Shown here: piece by piece, positions 1-12,164 of the stretch
Position numbering within the stretch: the first letter of the stretch is position 1
Layout of the letters: the number at the start of each line of letters is the position of its first letter
The notes under the pieces: generated by a model
What the model was told of the DNA's origin: nothing
Database searches by the model: none
The model's input: only the letters and a program-made list of their open reading frames with translations
Position numbers and translations under genes: made by a program
Assembly: GCA_035236585.1 (NCBI GenBank)
Contig: CP141138.1
Span: 28,283,437-28,347,436 of the forward strand
Direction: 5' to 3'
Origin: Warburgia ugandensis
Lineage: Eukaryota; Streptophyta; Magnoliopsida; Canellales; Canellaceae
Length of the DNA stretch: 64,000 nucleotides

Positions 1-1583
1 AATGCAAAAACTTTTGAATTATCTGGGGATGAAATTGTTAGGAGACAGAGTCTCCATTTTCATATAAATATGAAGTTGTGATTATTAGATGATACACATC
101 ACATGCATTAAATTTGCATTGTCCTATAAACAAGGAAAACTCTGTTGAATTTTTATTAAAAATATAAGGATTTTATTATTATATTAAAAAACATAAACTG
201 CACATTATAGGTATTTGTCCTAACTAAATCTCATGCATCATTTATATTTGACATCCATTGTCATTTAAATGGAAAATATGTATTTTAAAAACCATGATCA
301 GAATCTGATTATGTGATCAATGACTAATATGTCGCTGAGGGTACAATGACACTTAGATTTTCATGCATTGATTTATTGAGCATTTGTTTTAAACAGGGGC
401 TTTCACCTGGTGAACACTATGATAAGAGGGTTATAGGGATGGCCACTCACCTTCTGATGGTTGATTTTTTGACACCTAGCTTAAGTAGCTAGATTTCAAG
501 TGTGGCTTCATTGGAAGGCTATACTGTCTGATCCGTTCTCCTCCCATGCAAGATGGTGATAAGTCTCCCACAGTTGGTGCCAGCGTTTGAGTATGTGGTG
601 TCACACTATTGGGAAATTGCCACAACATAGTGATCCATGTATTCTTTTGCTATTGGGTCCCACAATTGGGCAGTTGCTGCAAATTGATTTTTAGCAACAC
701 GAATGTGATAGGGTCATAGATACCTTGGCTAGTAGGCATGATGGTGCCTTGTATGATTTGAGTTTTGATATATAAATGTTTGCGTACTGAGAACTGATAT
801 GTTTGACATATATTGATGAGGACTTTCCTATATGCTATTTAAATTGAGATTTTAGTGCTGAACTAATTTATCATCGATTTTGTGCACTTGTTTGCTGAGT
901 ACTCTTTTGTTGTCGACATATCATATTATTCTTACACTTGTATTATACTCAGATGACCTAAAATCTTGGATGGAATGTTTGAAAAGCATGCAAATGTTAT
1001 ATTACTAATTTAGGTTAATAAACCTTAGGAACGATACCTAAGGATGTTTTACTGTGTGCATGAGTTCATGGAAGCGAGTTTGCATTTATTTATATTTGTG
1101 ATCTTAGTTTTACCTACCAAGTATATTCCCCTATACTCACCCCACCAACTAGACAAATAAATTCCAAGAAGGGAAAGGCATGAGTGTTGAGACTAGGGGT
1201 GTAGAATAGTCAAAGAGGGTATACACATTGTATGTATGATTTGCACATTTTATAAATGTGTGAGATGACTGAGTAGTTATGTAACTGTAATAAATAGTTT
1301 AGACATGTATAAATATGGTTAATGCATATTGGATTATGGGCTATAACTAGACAGATTTTTTGGAAATGATAAAATTTTAACTTGTCCTATTTGAATATAA
1401 ACTTGTTTGATTTTAGAACTCATGAATGTGTTTTGATCAGTCTTATGAGACTCAGGATTTTCTAAAAGGCCTTTCCAAAGAAAAATGTTTCCACTATTTG
1501 TTTTCTAAAAGAAATTTCCAAATAGGGATCCCGCCTTTCAAAAATAATTCTTAAAAAGGCATTTGAAAACTCGGGCTATCACA
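1..1583 (+). mobile_element. Partial 5' LTR of Ty3/gypsy element T1
   Basis: From about position 84 the sequence aligns collinearly with 7212-8698, the 3' LTR of the same element. Shared landmarks are the block around gatacacatcacatgcatt, the stretch around cctatactcacccc and the ending with tcaaaaataattcttaaaa. The LTR ends in CACA at 1583, directly before a primer binding site. The upstream part of the LTR lies outside the window, and the first ~80 bases align poorly. The copies look roughly nine-tenths identical by eye, which suggests an old insertion; identity was not computed. Confidence 0.9.
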
Positions 1584-1585
1584 GT

Positions 1586-1600
1586 TGGTATCAAAGCCTA
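1586..1600 (+). other. Primer binding site of T1 (initiator tRNA-Met type)
   Basis: The motif TGGTATCAAAGCC begins three bases after the LTR end. It matches the usual plant retrotransposon PBS complementary to the 3' end of initiator tRNA-Met (TGGTATCAGAGC) with one mismatch. This fixes the 5' LTR boundary and the + orientation. Confidence 0.9.
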
Positions 1601-1725
1601 GTTGTTCCTTTTATAGCCAGTCTTACGTGTTAAGACTTAAAGACAATTAAAAAGTAACAGGTGGTGGTTGGGGTGTGAGTTAAGAAAGTAACTCATATAG
1701 AAATATATTATGAAATGTGAAATAG

Positions 1726-2760
1726 ATGCATCCTGGAAAAGAGGCTATGGGATCTATTGGTTCTTCCACTAACAGCCCAAAAGAAGAAGTTCACATGGAA
1801 GAATTTATGGTATAGATGATGAAGAATTTTAAACAGTATATCTAGCAACAACAGACCCAGTCCGAACATCGTTCTACCTAGCATTCCTGCCTTGATCACT
1901 GGTGAGGGTAGTTCAGGAGGTAGTTCTAGCCAGACAGATAAATTGTTAGGATGATTTCATAGGATAGCTCCAGCATTTTCTGGGAAAGATGAACTAGAAC
2001 CAACAAAGGAATGGATATATTAGGTTGAGAAAGGCCTTGAAGCTATGGAAATTCCATAAGCAAAAAAGGTGAAGCTTGATACTTTCATGTTCATAGGAGA
2101 GGTTGTGTTTTGGTGGAGGACAACATAGAGGACTTATTTCCCTCAACCAAGTACTATTTTATGGGATGACTTTCGAAGGGTATTTTATGATAAATACTTC
2201 CCTCCCCATGTTTAGGCAAGAATGGAGAGAGAAGTTCTGAATTTACGGCATGGAGATCTTACTGTCTTATAATATGAGAATAAGTTTGTACAGTTGAGGA
2301 GGTTTGCACTAGATATCTACACATCCGATAAGAAAGTTGCAGAAAGATTTGTTTGGGATTTACACCCAAGGTTGAGGAGTAAGGTTATGGGGGCACAGCC
2401 TCAGACCATAGCAAAAGCAGGGGAAATGGCCTCTATTTTTGAAGAGGAATACTTGTATAATCAATCAGAGTGATGAGACAAGGAGAAATATAGTACTATT
2501 CTAGCATCCTCAAGTAGGGGTAAGCGCCTTTCTTCATCTTTTTCTTGGAGGCCACATAGACATCAAAGACCATTGACTACTAAGCAAAGCAGAGGGCCAG
2601 AAAGGAGACAGTGTTCAAGATGTAAAGGTTATCATCCTTGTTCACTTTGATTTAGACCAGGACAACAAAGACCACTAATGTGATGTTATAGATGTGGTGA
2701 ACATGGACACTTTATGAGTGTCCTAGGAGACAAACAAGCAGTGAGCCCCGAATAGAAAAT
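1726..2760 (+). pseudogene. T1 gag remnant
   Basis: Degenerate capsid gene. From the ATG at 1726 a gag-like reading can be followed through several stops. A retrotransposon gag domain lies at about 2100-2475, with readable pieces such as WDDFRRVFYDKYFPP and EYLYNQSE. A CCHC zinc knuckle begins at 2684 (CYRCGEHGHF), but its last Cys is lost to a small indel. Gag would form the virus-like particle and bind element RNA through the knuckle. Several stops fit C-to-T decay of glutamine codons, for example TAG at 1843, TAG at 2213 and TAA at 2270. The remnant cannot make a functional protein. Confidence 0.85.
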
Positions 2761-2789
2761 GCGCCTTGAAGTCAAGGTCGAGTATTCTC

Positions 2790-3180
2790 TATCTCTTCTG
2801 AACAGGCTAGGGCCTCAAATGCAGTGATTGAAGGTACTATTTTAATTTCAGATAGTCTTGCTAAAGTTCTATTTGATCTAGGTTCCACGCATTCATTTAT
2901 CTCCAGCATTTTTACATCTTGTGTGTCTTTACCTATACATAATTTGGGATTTGGCTTAGATATAACTACACCAATAGGTTAATCAGTTAGAAGTCATGAG
3001 TTTCTTTAGGATGTACCTATTGAAATAGTGGAGAAATAGTTGAAAGATGATCTTATTCTTCTCAATATGGTGGATTTTAATGTTATATTGGGAATGGATT
3101 GGCTAGCAATGAATCGGGCAACACTGGACTGTTGTAGGAAGAAGGTCATGTTTGGTATACCAGGATAGATCAGACAATAA
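2790..3180 (+). pseudogene. T1 aspartic protease remnant
   Basis: Readable as a retropepsin that would cleave the gag-pol polyprotein. The active-site loop at 2869-2901 reads LFDLGSTHSFIS, where most relatives have D-S/T-G; here Leu follows the Asp. A conserved downstream ILGMDWLA motif lies at about 3087-3110. The region follows the gag knuckle directly and runs into reverse transcriptase, the standard Ty3/gypsy order. Stops (for example TAG near 3170) break the frame. The family call is firm; loss of function is inferred from the stops. Confidence 0.8.
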
Positions 3181-3289
3181 TCTCATTTTGAGGGAGATTT
3201 GATAATAATGGTGTTTGTGTGATTTCAGTCATGAAGGCAGCGAGACATATCTCAAAAGGATGTCAGGCCTTTTTGGCTAGCGTAGTAGC

Positions 3290-3786
3290 CATGGATGCTG
3301 AACAACCTAAAATTGAGGAATTGAAAGTTGTTAGAGAATTTCATGATGTTTTTCCTAAAGAACTTCTAAGATTACCACCCTAGAGAGAAATTGATTTTGG
3401 CATCGAACTTGTGCTAGGTGTAGCTCCTATTTCTAAGGCACCATATCGAATGGCTCCATCAAAATGAAAAGAATTGAAAACATAGTTGCAAGAATTATTA
3501 GATAAGGGTTTTATTAGACCTAGTGTTTCACCTTGGGGAGCACCAGTTCTTTTTGTTAAGAAGAAAGATGGATCCATGCGACTGTGTATTGATTATCGAA
3601 TGTGGAGTAATGTTGTAGTAATGAATGAGTATTCCTTACCTCGGATTGATGACCTCTTCGATTAGCTACAGTTCGCCACTATTTTCTCTAAAATTGATAT
3701 GAGGTCTTGATATCATCGATATTTCCAAGATGGCATTTAGGACTTGTTATGGTCACTACTAATTCTGGTTAGAGTAGGTTAACTTT
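3290..3786 (+). pseudogene. T1 reverse transcriptase, internally deleted
   Basis: Ty3/gypsy RT that would copy element RNA into cDNA. The N-terminal half is readable: KAPYRMAPS near 3440, then [15 protein letters not shown] and MRLCIDYR at about 3532-3600, then KIDMRS-YHR near 3690. At about 3760-3770 the reading goes from the YGHY motif straight to the F-W-L-E segment that normally lies after the catalytic site. The segment carrying the YVDD/FIDD catalytic motif, about 70 codons judging from the usual spacing in this family, is therefore absent. Several stops also occur. The copy is catalytically dead. Confidence 0.85.
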
Positions 3787-4431
3787 TTGGGTCTTGTTAT
3801 TTCCAAAAATGAAATTGTTGTGGACCCGAGAAAAGTAGAGGCAGTGATGAATTGGGAAAGACCCAAATTAGTGAAAGAAATTCATTGTTTCTTGGGTTTG
3901 GCAAGATATTATTGTAGATTCATCAAAGGATTTTCATGTACAGCATTACCATTAACTGCTCTGACTAGAAAGGAAACGTAGTTTATTTGGAGTGATGAAT
4001 GTGAAGCGAGTTTCCATGAATTAAAAAGGAGACTCACATTTGCATTGAATTTGCCACTTCCTTCAAGCAATGGAGGAATTGTAGTATTTTTTGATGCATC
4101 AAACAAAGGACTAGGGTGTGTATTGATGAAACATGATAAAGTGATTACATATGCTTCTCGACAACTAAAAACACATGAGAAGAATTATCCCACTCAGGAT
4201 TTGGAGTTGGTAGCAATAGTTTTCATGTTGAAAATTTGGAGACATTACTTATATGATGAGAAATTTGATGTCTTCACTGATGATAAAAGTCTCAAATACA
4301 TATTCTCTCAACAAGATCTAAATGTGAGGCAAAGAAGATGGATGGAGTATTTAAAAGACTATGACTTCTCCATCGAGTATCACCCAAGAAAGGCCAACGT
4401 AGCGGTCGATGCATTGAGTCAGAAAACTTAG
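3787..4431 (+). pseudogene. T1 RT connection and RNase H
   Basis: Two open stretches (3787-3981 and 4045-4431) encode the end of RT (FLGLARYYCRFIKGF) and the Ty3-type RNase H that would degrade RNA in RNA:DNA hybrids. The RNase H part retains DAS near 4096, an E in DLELVA near 4200 and TDDKSL near 4278, which are plausible metal-binding acidic residues. It ends with the conserved [19 protein letters not shown] region. A stop (TAG at 3979) separates the two stretches. This is the best preserved coding part of T1. Confidence 0.88.
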
Positions 4432-5700
4432 GGGTTGATAACAAGTATGCTCTCAAGAAAGTGAAAATTACTTTAGGATATAGTTGAATGTAAACCATAA
4501 ATTGAATATAGGTGTAAAGGATCACTTGTGGATAACTTAATAGTAAAATCTACTATAATTGAGAAGGTTTTCTAGGCTCAGAAAGAAGATATAGATATAC
4601 AGGCACTGATTAGTACACTAGGGTTTAATCCAAGTGCAGATGGAGGTACGCGATTCAGTGGAAGATTGGTAGTTTTGTCAATTAAAGAGTTAAGACAAGA
4701 AATTCTTCAAGAGGCATATCACTCTCGATATTCCATTCATGCAGGGGGAACCAAGGTGTATCATGACTTGAAAACAAATTTTAGTGGAATGGAATGAAGA
4801 AGGATGTGGGAGAATGTGTAACAAGGTGTTTAACCTACCAATAGGTAAAGGATGAATGCCAGAGGCCTACACGAATGTTATAGTCCTTGGATCTTCCCTA
4901 GTGGAAATGGGATCACATCACTATGGACTTCATTAGTGGCCTACCTAGGACGTCAAATGGACATGATATGATTTGGGTGGTTGTAAATCGGTTGACAAAG
5001 TCAGCTCATTTTTTTCTTGTCCAATAGAATCAATCCTTAGATAGCTTGGAAAAGTTGTATATTAAAGAGATTGCAAGCTTACATGAAACACCTATAACTA
5101 TCATTTTAGATAGAGACAGTAGATTTACATCCAAGTTCTGGAGGAGTGTATAAGAAGGATTAGGATCTTCGTTGAGTTTTAGTACAACATTTTACCCCCA
5201 AACAGATGGACAATCAGAAAGAACAATTTGGACATTAGAAGATATGTTGAGAACTTGTGCAATAGAATGGAAAAGGAAATGGGATTGGAACCTTCCCCTT
5301 TTTGAGTTTGCATACAATTACAGTTTAAATGCTAGCATTGGCATGGCACCGTATGAAGCACTTTAAGGAAGACCGTGTCATTCACCAACTTGTTGGAATG
5401 AGGTTAGAGAAAGGCAATTAATGAAGTCTGAATTAGTGGAGCAATGTGCAGAGCAAGTGAAAGTTATTCAAAAATGACTTTTAGTTGCTCAAAGTCAACA
5501 AAAAGTCATGCAAACCGAAGGACAAGACATTTAGAATTTTAAATTGGAGATCACATGTTTCTAAAGGTCTCCCCTATGAAAGGATTTATGAGGTTTGGTG
5601 TTAAAGAAAAATTGAGTCCTCGATTTATTGGTCCTTTTGCAATTTTGGAGAAAATTGGGCTTGCACATGATGTATTTCATGTTTCAATGTTACTCAAGTA
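4432..5700 (+). pseudogene. T1 integrase remnant
   Basis: Linker, then integrase, which would insert element cDNA into the genome. The zinc-binding HHCC module is readable at about 4710-4850 (H in AYHSR and SIHAGG, Cys in ECVTRC). In the catalytic core, the first Asp lies in MDFISGLP (about 4916-4942), the second in LDRDSRFTS (about 5107-5133) and the Glu in TDGQSERT (about 5200-5225). All three acidic residues appear retained, although many stops interrupt the frame. The order RNase H before IN is that of Ty3/gypsy, not Ty1/copia. Confidence 0.85.
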
Positions 5701-5925
5701 GATCCTTGACTCTCCTCATGTACTTGCACATGTACCCACTAAGCTACCACTTGATTTGACTTTTGAAGAAAGAGCTGTCCAGATTTTGGATCGAAAAGAG
5801 CACACGTTAAGGACAAAGACTATTCCATTGGTCAAAGTCCTTTGGAAACATCATTCCATGGAGGAGGCTACTTGAGAAATAGAGGATGAAATGAAGAAAA
5901 TGCACCCAGAGTTATTTGAATAGTA
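5701..5925 (+). pseudogene. T1 integrase C-terminal chromodomain-like tail
   Basis: After the integrase core, the translation shows the block typical of plant chromoviruses of the Tekay/Del type: an ILDRKE segment near 5785, TIPLVKVLW at about 5818-5847, then EEAT-EIEDEMKKMHPELFE ending near 5922. In relatives this tail carries a chromodomain thought to bind histone marks and steer insertion to heterochromatin. The Trp after EEAT is replaced by a stop. Assignment to the Tekay lineage is inferred from this tail and the long LTRs and was not tested by phylogeny. Confidence 0.7.
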
Positions 5926-5958
5926 ACGTAAAGGGAAATTTCGATGACAAAATTTTTC

Positions 5959-5970
5959 TAGGGGGGAGAA
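5959..5970 (+). other. Polypurine tract of T1
   Basis: TAGGGGGGAGAA lies directly upstream of the LTR start TGTAATGACCC. It is the expected primer site for plus-strand DNA synthesis and fixes the left edge of the 3' LTR. Confidence 0.9.
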
Positions 5971-8698
5971 TGTAATGACCCTACATTTTATTATAATTAA
6001 AGAGAGGAGTTTGGATGCAAAAAGTGAATTTTGCTTATGAATTTGACTTTAAAACCTTAAAAATCACAATGTACATTATGAGAGATTTCCAACGATACTA
6101 ATTTTGTGTGAAATGGAGTTCAGAGGTGAAAGAACCAAAGATTTTACTAAATTATAGAGGGGACCAAATTGATAATGGCACCCCCTCACCATGCATGGAC
6201 CTCACACAACGGTGAACCACGTGGAGCTCAACGCGTAGAGCTTTAGCTAGGCTGCCTGTCACACAAGGAAGCCCGCTTCATAGTTTTCCCCATCACCATC
6301 AACAACGAAAAAACCAGTTGGGGTTTCAGTCAATTTTTCCCTTTTTTTTTTTTTTTTTTTTGTGGGAAAAGTTAACGGAATCACTCTAAATTTCATTAGA
6401 GTGAAGGGGAAGACAAGACCAATAAGATCTAAGTTTTGATTTCATGAAAAATGGCATTTTTCGATACTGTAATAGTCACCGGTGGAAACTATTTTCTGGT
6501 CATCTTCTACGACGACAGTGACCGAATTCTGGCACTAGTGGTCACATTTTGGTTAGTAAAATTTGGGAAAAATTATATGGATGGAATCGTGATTAAGTGA
6601 ATTTCGTATCTGTGTCAATGAAAGTTTGATCAGAGATCATCTAACCGTTGAATTTTTTTATCTCAACATGGTGCATAAGCGGCGATAGATCTACAAATCT
6701 CACCGTTGAAAACATGATTAGATAGTAGATCTATGAATTTGATCATGTGAATTACATGTAGACGGCAATGTGGATTGAAAACAAAGAATGAAAAGCCTAT
6801 TAAATGTACAAATGTTGATTAGACTGTTACTTTGTGGACTTGATCATTCTAGAGCTTAGATCTCTATAATTTAAGCCTGGAACATTAGATCTGATTGATT
6901 GATTGATGTGTGAAATTAAACTCCCCAACACTCAAAGATATCTGATATGAGGTCAAATGGTAGATCAAGGGTAATCTGACTATTCAATTTAGAATATTGA
7001 TGTATGAATCCATGATCAAGAGATTAAATTGTGGTATTTATGTAATATTTCTCTGATTGATTTATAGTTGATGATAGAAGCCCTAATCCTCATTTTCTAA
7101 CTTGTTGAGCTACATCCAAATTGACTGGTAATTGATTTTGGTGAATCTGAATCAACAAGTTGAGGTGGGTAAATGGAAGTACTAGATAGAAATGTAATTA
7201 CTAAATATAATTGTAGTTGATTATCAGGTGATACACACCACATGCATTAAATGTGCATTGTCCTAAAAACAGGGGAAAGTTTATGGGATTTTCAGTAAAA
7301 ATATAAGGATTTTATTATTATATTAAAAAACATAAAATACACATTATGGGTAATTGTCCTGACTAAATCTCATGCATCATTTATATTTGACATCCATTGG
7401 CATTTAAATGGAAAATATGTATTTTAAAGACCATGATCAGAATCTAATTATGTGATTAGTGACTAATATGTCTCTAAGGGTATAGTGGTACCTAAATTTT
7501 CAAGCATTGATTTGCAGAGGATTTGTTTCAAACAGGCGCTTTTGCATGGTGGACACTATGATAGGAGGGTGGCATCATGGGAAGGCTACATTGCACGATC
7601 CGTTCTCTTACCATGCGAGATGGTAATAAGTCTCATGCAGTTGGTCTCAGCATTTCAACATGCAGTGTCCCATTAGTGGGCAATTGCCGCAACATACTGA
7701 TCCATGTATTCTTTTGCTATAGTGTCCATGATTGGTCAATTGCTGTAGTGTCGCAATGTCTCATTATAGGGCATTTGCTGCATGTTGATTTTTGGCAACA
7801 TGCGTGTGATAGGGTCATAGATACCCTAGCTACTAGGCATGATGATGCATTCTATGATTTGAGGTTTGATATATTTATATTTGCTTACTGAGAACTAATA
7901 TGTTTGACATAAATTGATGAGGAATTTCCTCTATGTTATTTAAATTGAAATTTTAGTGCTTAACTAATTTATCGTCGATTTTGTGCACTTGTTTACTAAG
8001 TACTCTTTTGATGTCGACATATCATATTATTCTTACACTTGTATTGTACTCAGATGATCTAAAATCTTGGATGGAATGTTTGAAAATCATGCAAATGTTA
8101 TATTACTAATTTATGTTGATAAGGCTTAGGAATGACACCTAAGGATGTTTTACTGTGTGCATGAGTGCATGGAAGTGAGTTTGCATTAATTTATATTTGT
8201 GATCTTAGTTTTACCTACTAAGTATATTCCCCTATACTCACCCTACCAACTCTACAGATAAATGCGAAGAAGGCAAAGGTAAGAGTGTTGCGACTAGGCA
8301 TATAGAATAGTCAGAGAGAGGGTATAGACAGTGTATGCATGATTTGTACATTTTATAATATTGTGTGATGATTGTGTCGTTAAGTAACTGCAATAAGCAG
8401 TTTAGACATGCATAAATATGTTTAATGCATATTGGATTGTGGATTGTAACTGAACAAATTTTTGGGAAATGATAAGTTTTTGACTTGTCATATTTGAATG
8501 AAAAAATATTTGATTTTAAAACTCATGAATTTGTTTTGATCAGTCATATGGCACTCGGGATTTTCTAAAAGGTCTTTCCAAAGAAAAATGTTTTTGGTAT
8601 TTTTTTTTTTTTTTTTTTTCTAAAAGACATTTCCAAATAGGGATCCCACCTTTCAAAAATAATTCTTAAAAGGGTATTTGAAAACACGAGTTGTCACA
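5971..8698 (+). mobile_element. 3' LTR of T1 (2.73 kb)
   Basis: Starts TGTAATGACCC after the polypurine tract and ends GAGTTGTCACA, giving TG...CA ends. The right half (from about 7212) pairs with the 5' LTR at 84-1583. It contains poly-T runs near 6341-6362 and 8601-8620. No clear TATA box was recognised. Short ORFs in this interval are not coding. No target duplication can be tested because the left end of the element is outside the window. Confidence 0.9.
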
Positions 8699-9536
8699 TA
8701 GATACTCTAGCCACTAGGCATGATGATGCTTTAGATGTTTTGAGAGTTGATAAATTTATATTTGTATGTTGAGAACTGATATGTTTGACATAAATTGACA
8801 ATGATGTTCCTATATGTGATTTAAATTAAGATTTTAGTGCTTAAATATTTTATCGTCAATTTTGTGCACATGTTTGATGAGGATTCTTTTGATATCGATA
8901 TATCACACTATTCTTACACTTATGTTATACTCTACTGAACTGAAATCTTTGATGGAATGCTTGAAAGGTATGCAAATGATGCATTGTAAGTTTATATTGA
9001 TGTACCTTAGGAACAATACCTAAGGATGTTTCATTGTGTGTACAAGTGCATGGAAGCAAATTCACATTGATTTACATTTGTGATCTTAGTTTTATCTGCT
9101 GAGTATATTCCCCTATACTCACCCCACCAACTCCATAGATAAACGCAAAGAAGAGAAAGCAAGAACATTGAGACTAGGTGCTTCGAATAGCCAGAGACAG
9201 TATCAACAATGTATGTATGATCTGTACATTTTATAAATATTGTGACCAGTTTAGATATGTATAAATATGTTTAATGCATATTGGACTATGCCTGTAACTA
9301 GTCAAAATTCAGGAAAATGATAATTTTTTATTTGTAATATTTTGAATGGAAAAAATGTGTGATTTCAGAACTCATGAAGGGGTTTTGATTGGTCAGATGA
9401 TCCTCAGGGTTTTCTAAATTGTCTTTTCAAAGAAAAATGTTTCTACTGTTTGTTTTCTAATAGAAATTTTAAAATGGGGATTGTGCCTTTCAAAAACAAT
9501 TCTTAAAAGGCATTTGAAAAATCTGGGTTATCATAA
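8699..9536 (+). mobile_element. Extra partial LTR copy directly after the T1 3' LTR
   Basis: This segment repeats the last ~0.85 kb of the T1 LTR in the same orientation. Its start (tagatactctagccactagg) aligns with about 7819 in the 3' LTR. The shared blocks include tgagaactgatatgtttgac and tatattcccctatactcacc, and it ends with tctgggttatcata, comparable to tcgggctatcaca at the true LTR end. It is more diverged than the two LTRs are from each other by eye, so it may come from an older related element rather than a recent duplication. Confidence 0.8.
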
Positions 9537-9539
9537 GGT

Positions 9540-10494
9540 AAGAGGGAAAAAAGGAGGAAAAATAAGGGTAGAAAAGATGGTGAAAGATTTAGGGTGTTTT
9601 TATGTGATTTGATTTGAAATAGATGTAGGGGTTTCCATCTTAGGAAACCACTTAATGTAGCATCCATTCTAAGGGACGGGTGCCAATTTTTTAGAAGATG
9701 CCTCCCTCGCTAAGGTAAAAATCATGGAACCTTAGTTTAGGTGCGAGAAAAGAGTGGAAAATAGAAAGAGAAAGTGGGTTTTTTTTCTCTTGTTTATTCT
9801 ACCTATACATGATCATCTTTTCTCTTACGAATATCTCTCAAAACCTTCTAATTATTCCTTGAAAATTACATTTTTAATACATGGTAATTTCTTGGATTAG
9901 TGCACCAATCATTTGAACCCATGTGCCATGGTGGCTCACTACGATGGCTCATTCCTTGGTGGCTTAAGTGGCTAACTTCCTTAGTTTCAAAGCTTGAATG
10001 GCTTAGCTTCTTTAGGTTTCCTTGTTAGACTATGAAACCTCATGTATGGCTCCAATTCTCATATAAAGTGGTGGAATTGCATGTTTTTATGCATGGCCCA
10101 TTTTAGTTACATTTGATGATTCCCATTGCTTTCTTTGAACTTCATTTGCTTGCCTTAAAGATGATCTTGGACCATGGTTTGGCTTTGAAATGTACATCTT
10201 TGGCCTGCTTGTGATCATGATCTTTAAATTCATCTCACTTGATCTAGGCTATTGGATCATCTTCTCAACACCTATAAAAGAGTAAAAACCCTCATTAAAT
10301 CCTATACAATTATTACAATTCACATACTTACTCCAAATTAGCTTCTAGACTTGCAAAATATAAAAAATTTGAATTATTAAGTAAAAAATGCATGTTTTAC
10401 TAATTTTTGGAGAAACCCTAAAATAACACTATAATGTATAATACTTGGGCTACTAATTGGATATTTATATATATATAAAATAGAACATGTATCA
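9540..10494 (-). mobile_element. Athila-like LTR, first ~1 kb (copy A)
   Basis: Collinear with 48290-49160 (same strand) and, in reverse complement, with 57948-58900 and 61862-62477. The LTR start is at 10494 on the - strand (TGATACATG), preceded by a degraded purine-rich tract, matching TGATAAGTG at 57948 and TGATAAGTA at 61862. The LTR is cut at about 9540 by gypsy LTR sequence; the other ~2 kb of it is not in the window. This is probably the 3' LTR of the Athila element whose pol remnants lie at 12165-12655 and 25010-27060. Confidence 0.8.
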
Positions 10495-12164
10495 CACAAC
10501 CTAACAAGCATATTATTAGTCTCAAGCAAAACATGTGAAGAATCATGAAAACAAAAATGGTTGCTATTTTCGTAAGTGCTCATAATTGCATTTAGCACAT
10601 GCAATAGACCCCTTAAACCCCTAGGTTAAACCCTAGTGGATGAGTTGTCTCTTGAGAGTTAGTAGTGAATATACTCACAAAATTCCATAAGTGTTAAGTT
10701 TTGTTTTATCTTAGAGAATTATCATCCATTAGTACTCTAATGGCTTTAACAACATAATAAAGATGAATGAGAAATTTAGCAAGCTATCCACACACCAAAG
10801 CCATTTATTATAGTTATAGCTCAGAGCGTAGTGTATATATAGGCTATAGAACTTTAGAATTCTAAATGGATATGCTTATATTCCTTTGGAAAGATGTTTT
10901 GACCTCAAATTCTCATTGCTATTGACTCAGAATTAAAGTTCTCATAAAATGGTCAAAGAAAATTCTCTCATTATGTTACTGAATCCAATAGGACTAATGG
11001 TTCATATAATCTATCATAGATGAGACAAAGGAATTATGATCCTTAAGAATGGATTCCATTACCAAGATCATTAGGAGTAGTTCACCCTAATTCTTGCCTA
11101 TTTATATCCTCATTAAGGCTATTTTCTACCTTAAGATCAATAGGTCTTTAGATAGGATGAAACATAGGCTTAGGATAAGTTCTAAAAGGAAGGGTATAAG
11201 GATTCAAAGTTTCAAATATGAGTAGAGGTCTTCAATTGAATGTTGGAGAACATTTCTACTTTGATTGAAGTAAATATCTATTTTGTATTTTCCTTTGGCT
11301 TTCTTCTTTTGTTATCTTTTTCTAATAATACTTTTTCTTTATATTTCTAAGAAGGAATATTTTTATTTGTAAACACTTTTGATATTGTCATTTCATAGAC
11401 TTTTGTTTGTTTTCAACTTCTACTATCCTCTCTAGGCTAAAACAAAGCCTATATCATTTCTTAGGATTCTTGAAACCTATTTGATTCAATAAATATCTAG
11501 GAAAGAAGATTAATACACTTTTTATCTTCCTAGAAATTTGATGGAAATAAAGATACTTGGGTCTTTCAAAGTTATGTCCACTAAAGAAAATATGAAATTA
11601 TTTATAACCTTAAAAAAGATGATAGTCTCTACTACTCACTTGGTTATATAGGTCTCCATTGATTTCCTGATGATCTCCAAGTCATAACCTTCTATTAGTC
11701 TAGACTATGCACTATGTGTGGGTGTTTTCTAAGATTGAACTTTCATAAAATATTTTTAGGAAATAAATATAATGTAGAATTAACTATATGCATTTCTATT
11801 AAGATGTTAAAATAATAGAAGTACTAAGATTATGAAAATCCAATTCTCATTATAGTAAAGTAACTTTGACCTTAAAAACCTAAAAAAAAAACTCAATTTT
11901 TTTTTTTTCAAAACTCAAGAACTCAGAAATCTCATGTATATTTACACCCCTAACCAGAATTAAACGTTGTCCTTAATTTTTTGAAATGTAGGACCCTGTA
12001 TGTTAAATGATTGATGTAGAACAATAAGACTCTAAAAACCTAGGTTGCCTTCTAGTCCATGCTAAGTTTAACATCTTTAGCCTGACATACTATGCAATGA
12101 TGTAATGATGAATGCAATTTTGTTGATGAATGCATGTGTCATGGGACATGCTATGGTAGGTATT
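10495..12164 (-). mobile_element. Athila-like 3' noncoding region (copy A)
   Basis: No ORF of note. Reverse-complement similarity to 56161-57947 runs along most of its length. Matched blocks include the sequence around gttgtcctt near 11970 (the counterpart of the attgaggacaatgtt element downstream of Athila integrase), ttattagtctagactat near 11693, and gacctcaaattctcattg near 10902. Copies B, C and D share the same blocks. This places the region between integrase and the 3' LTR of an Athila-like element. Confidence 0.8.
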
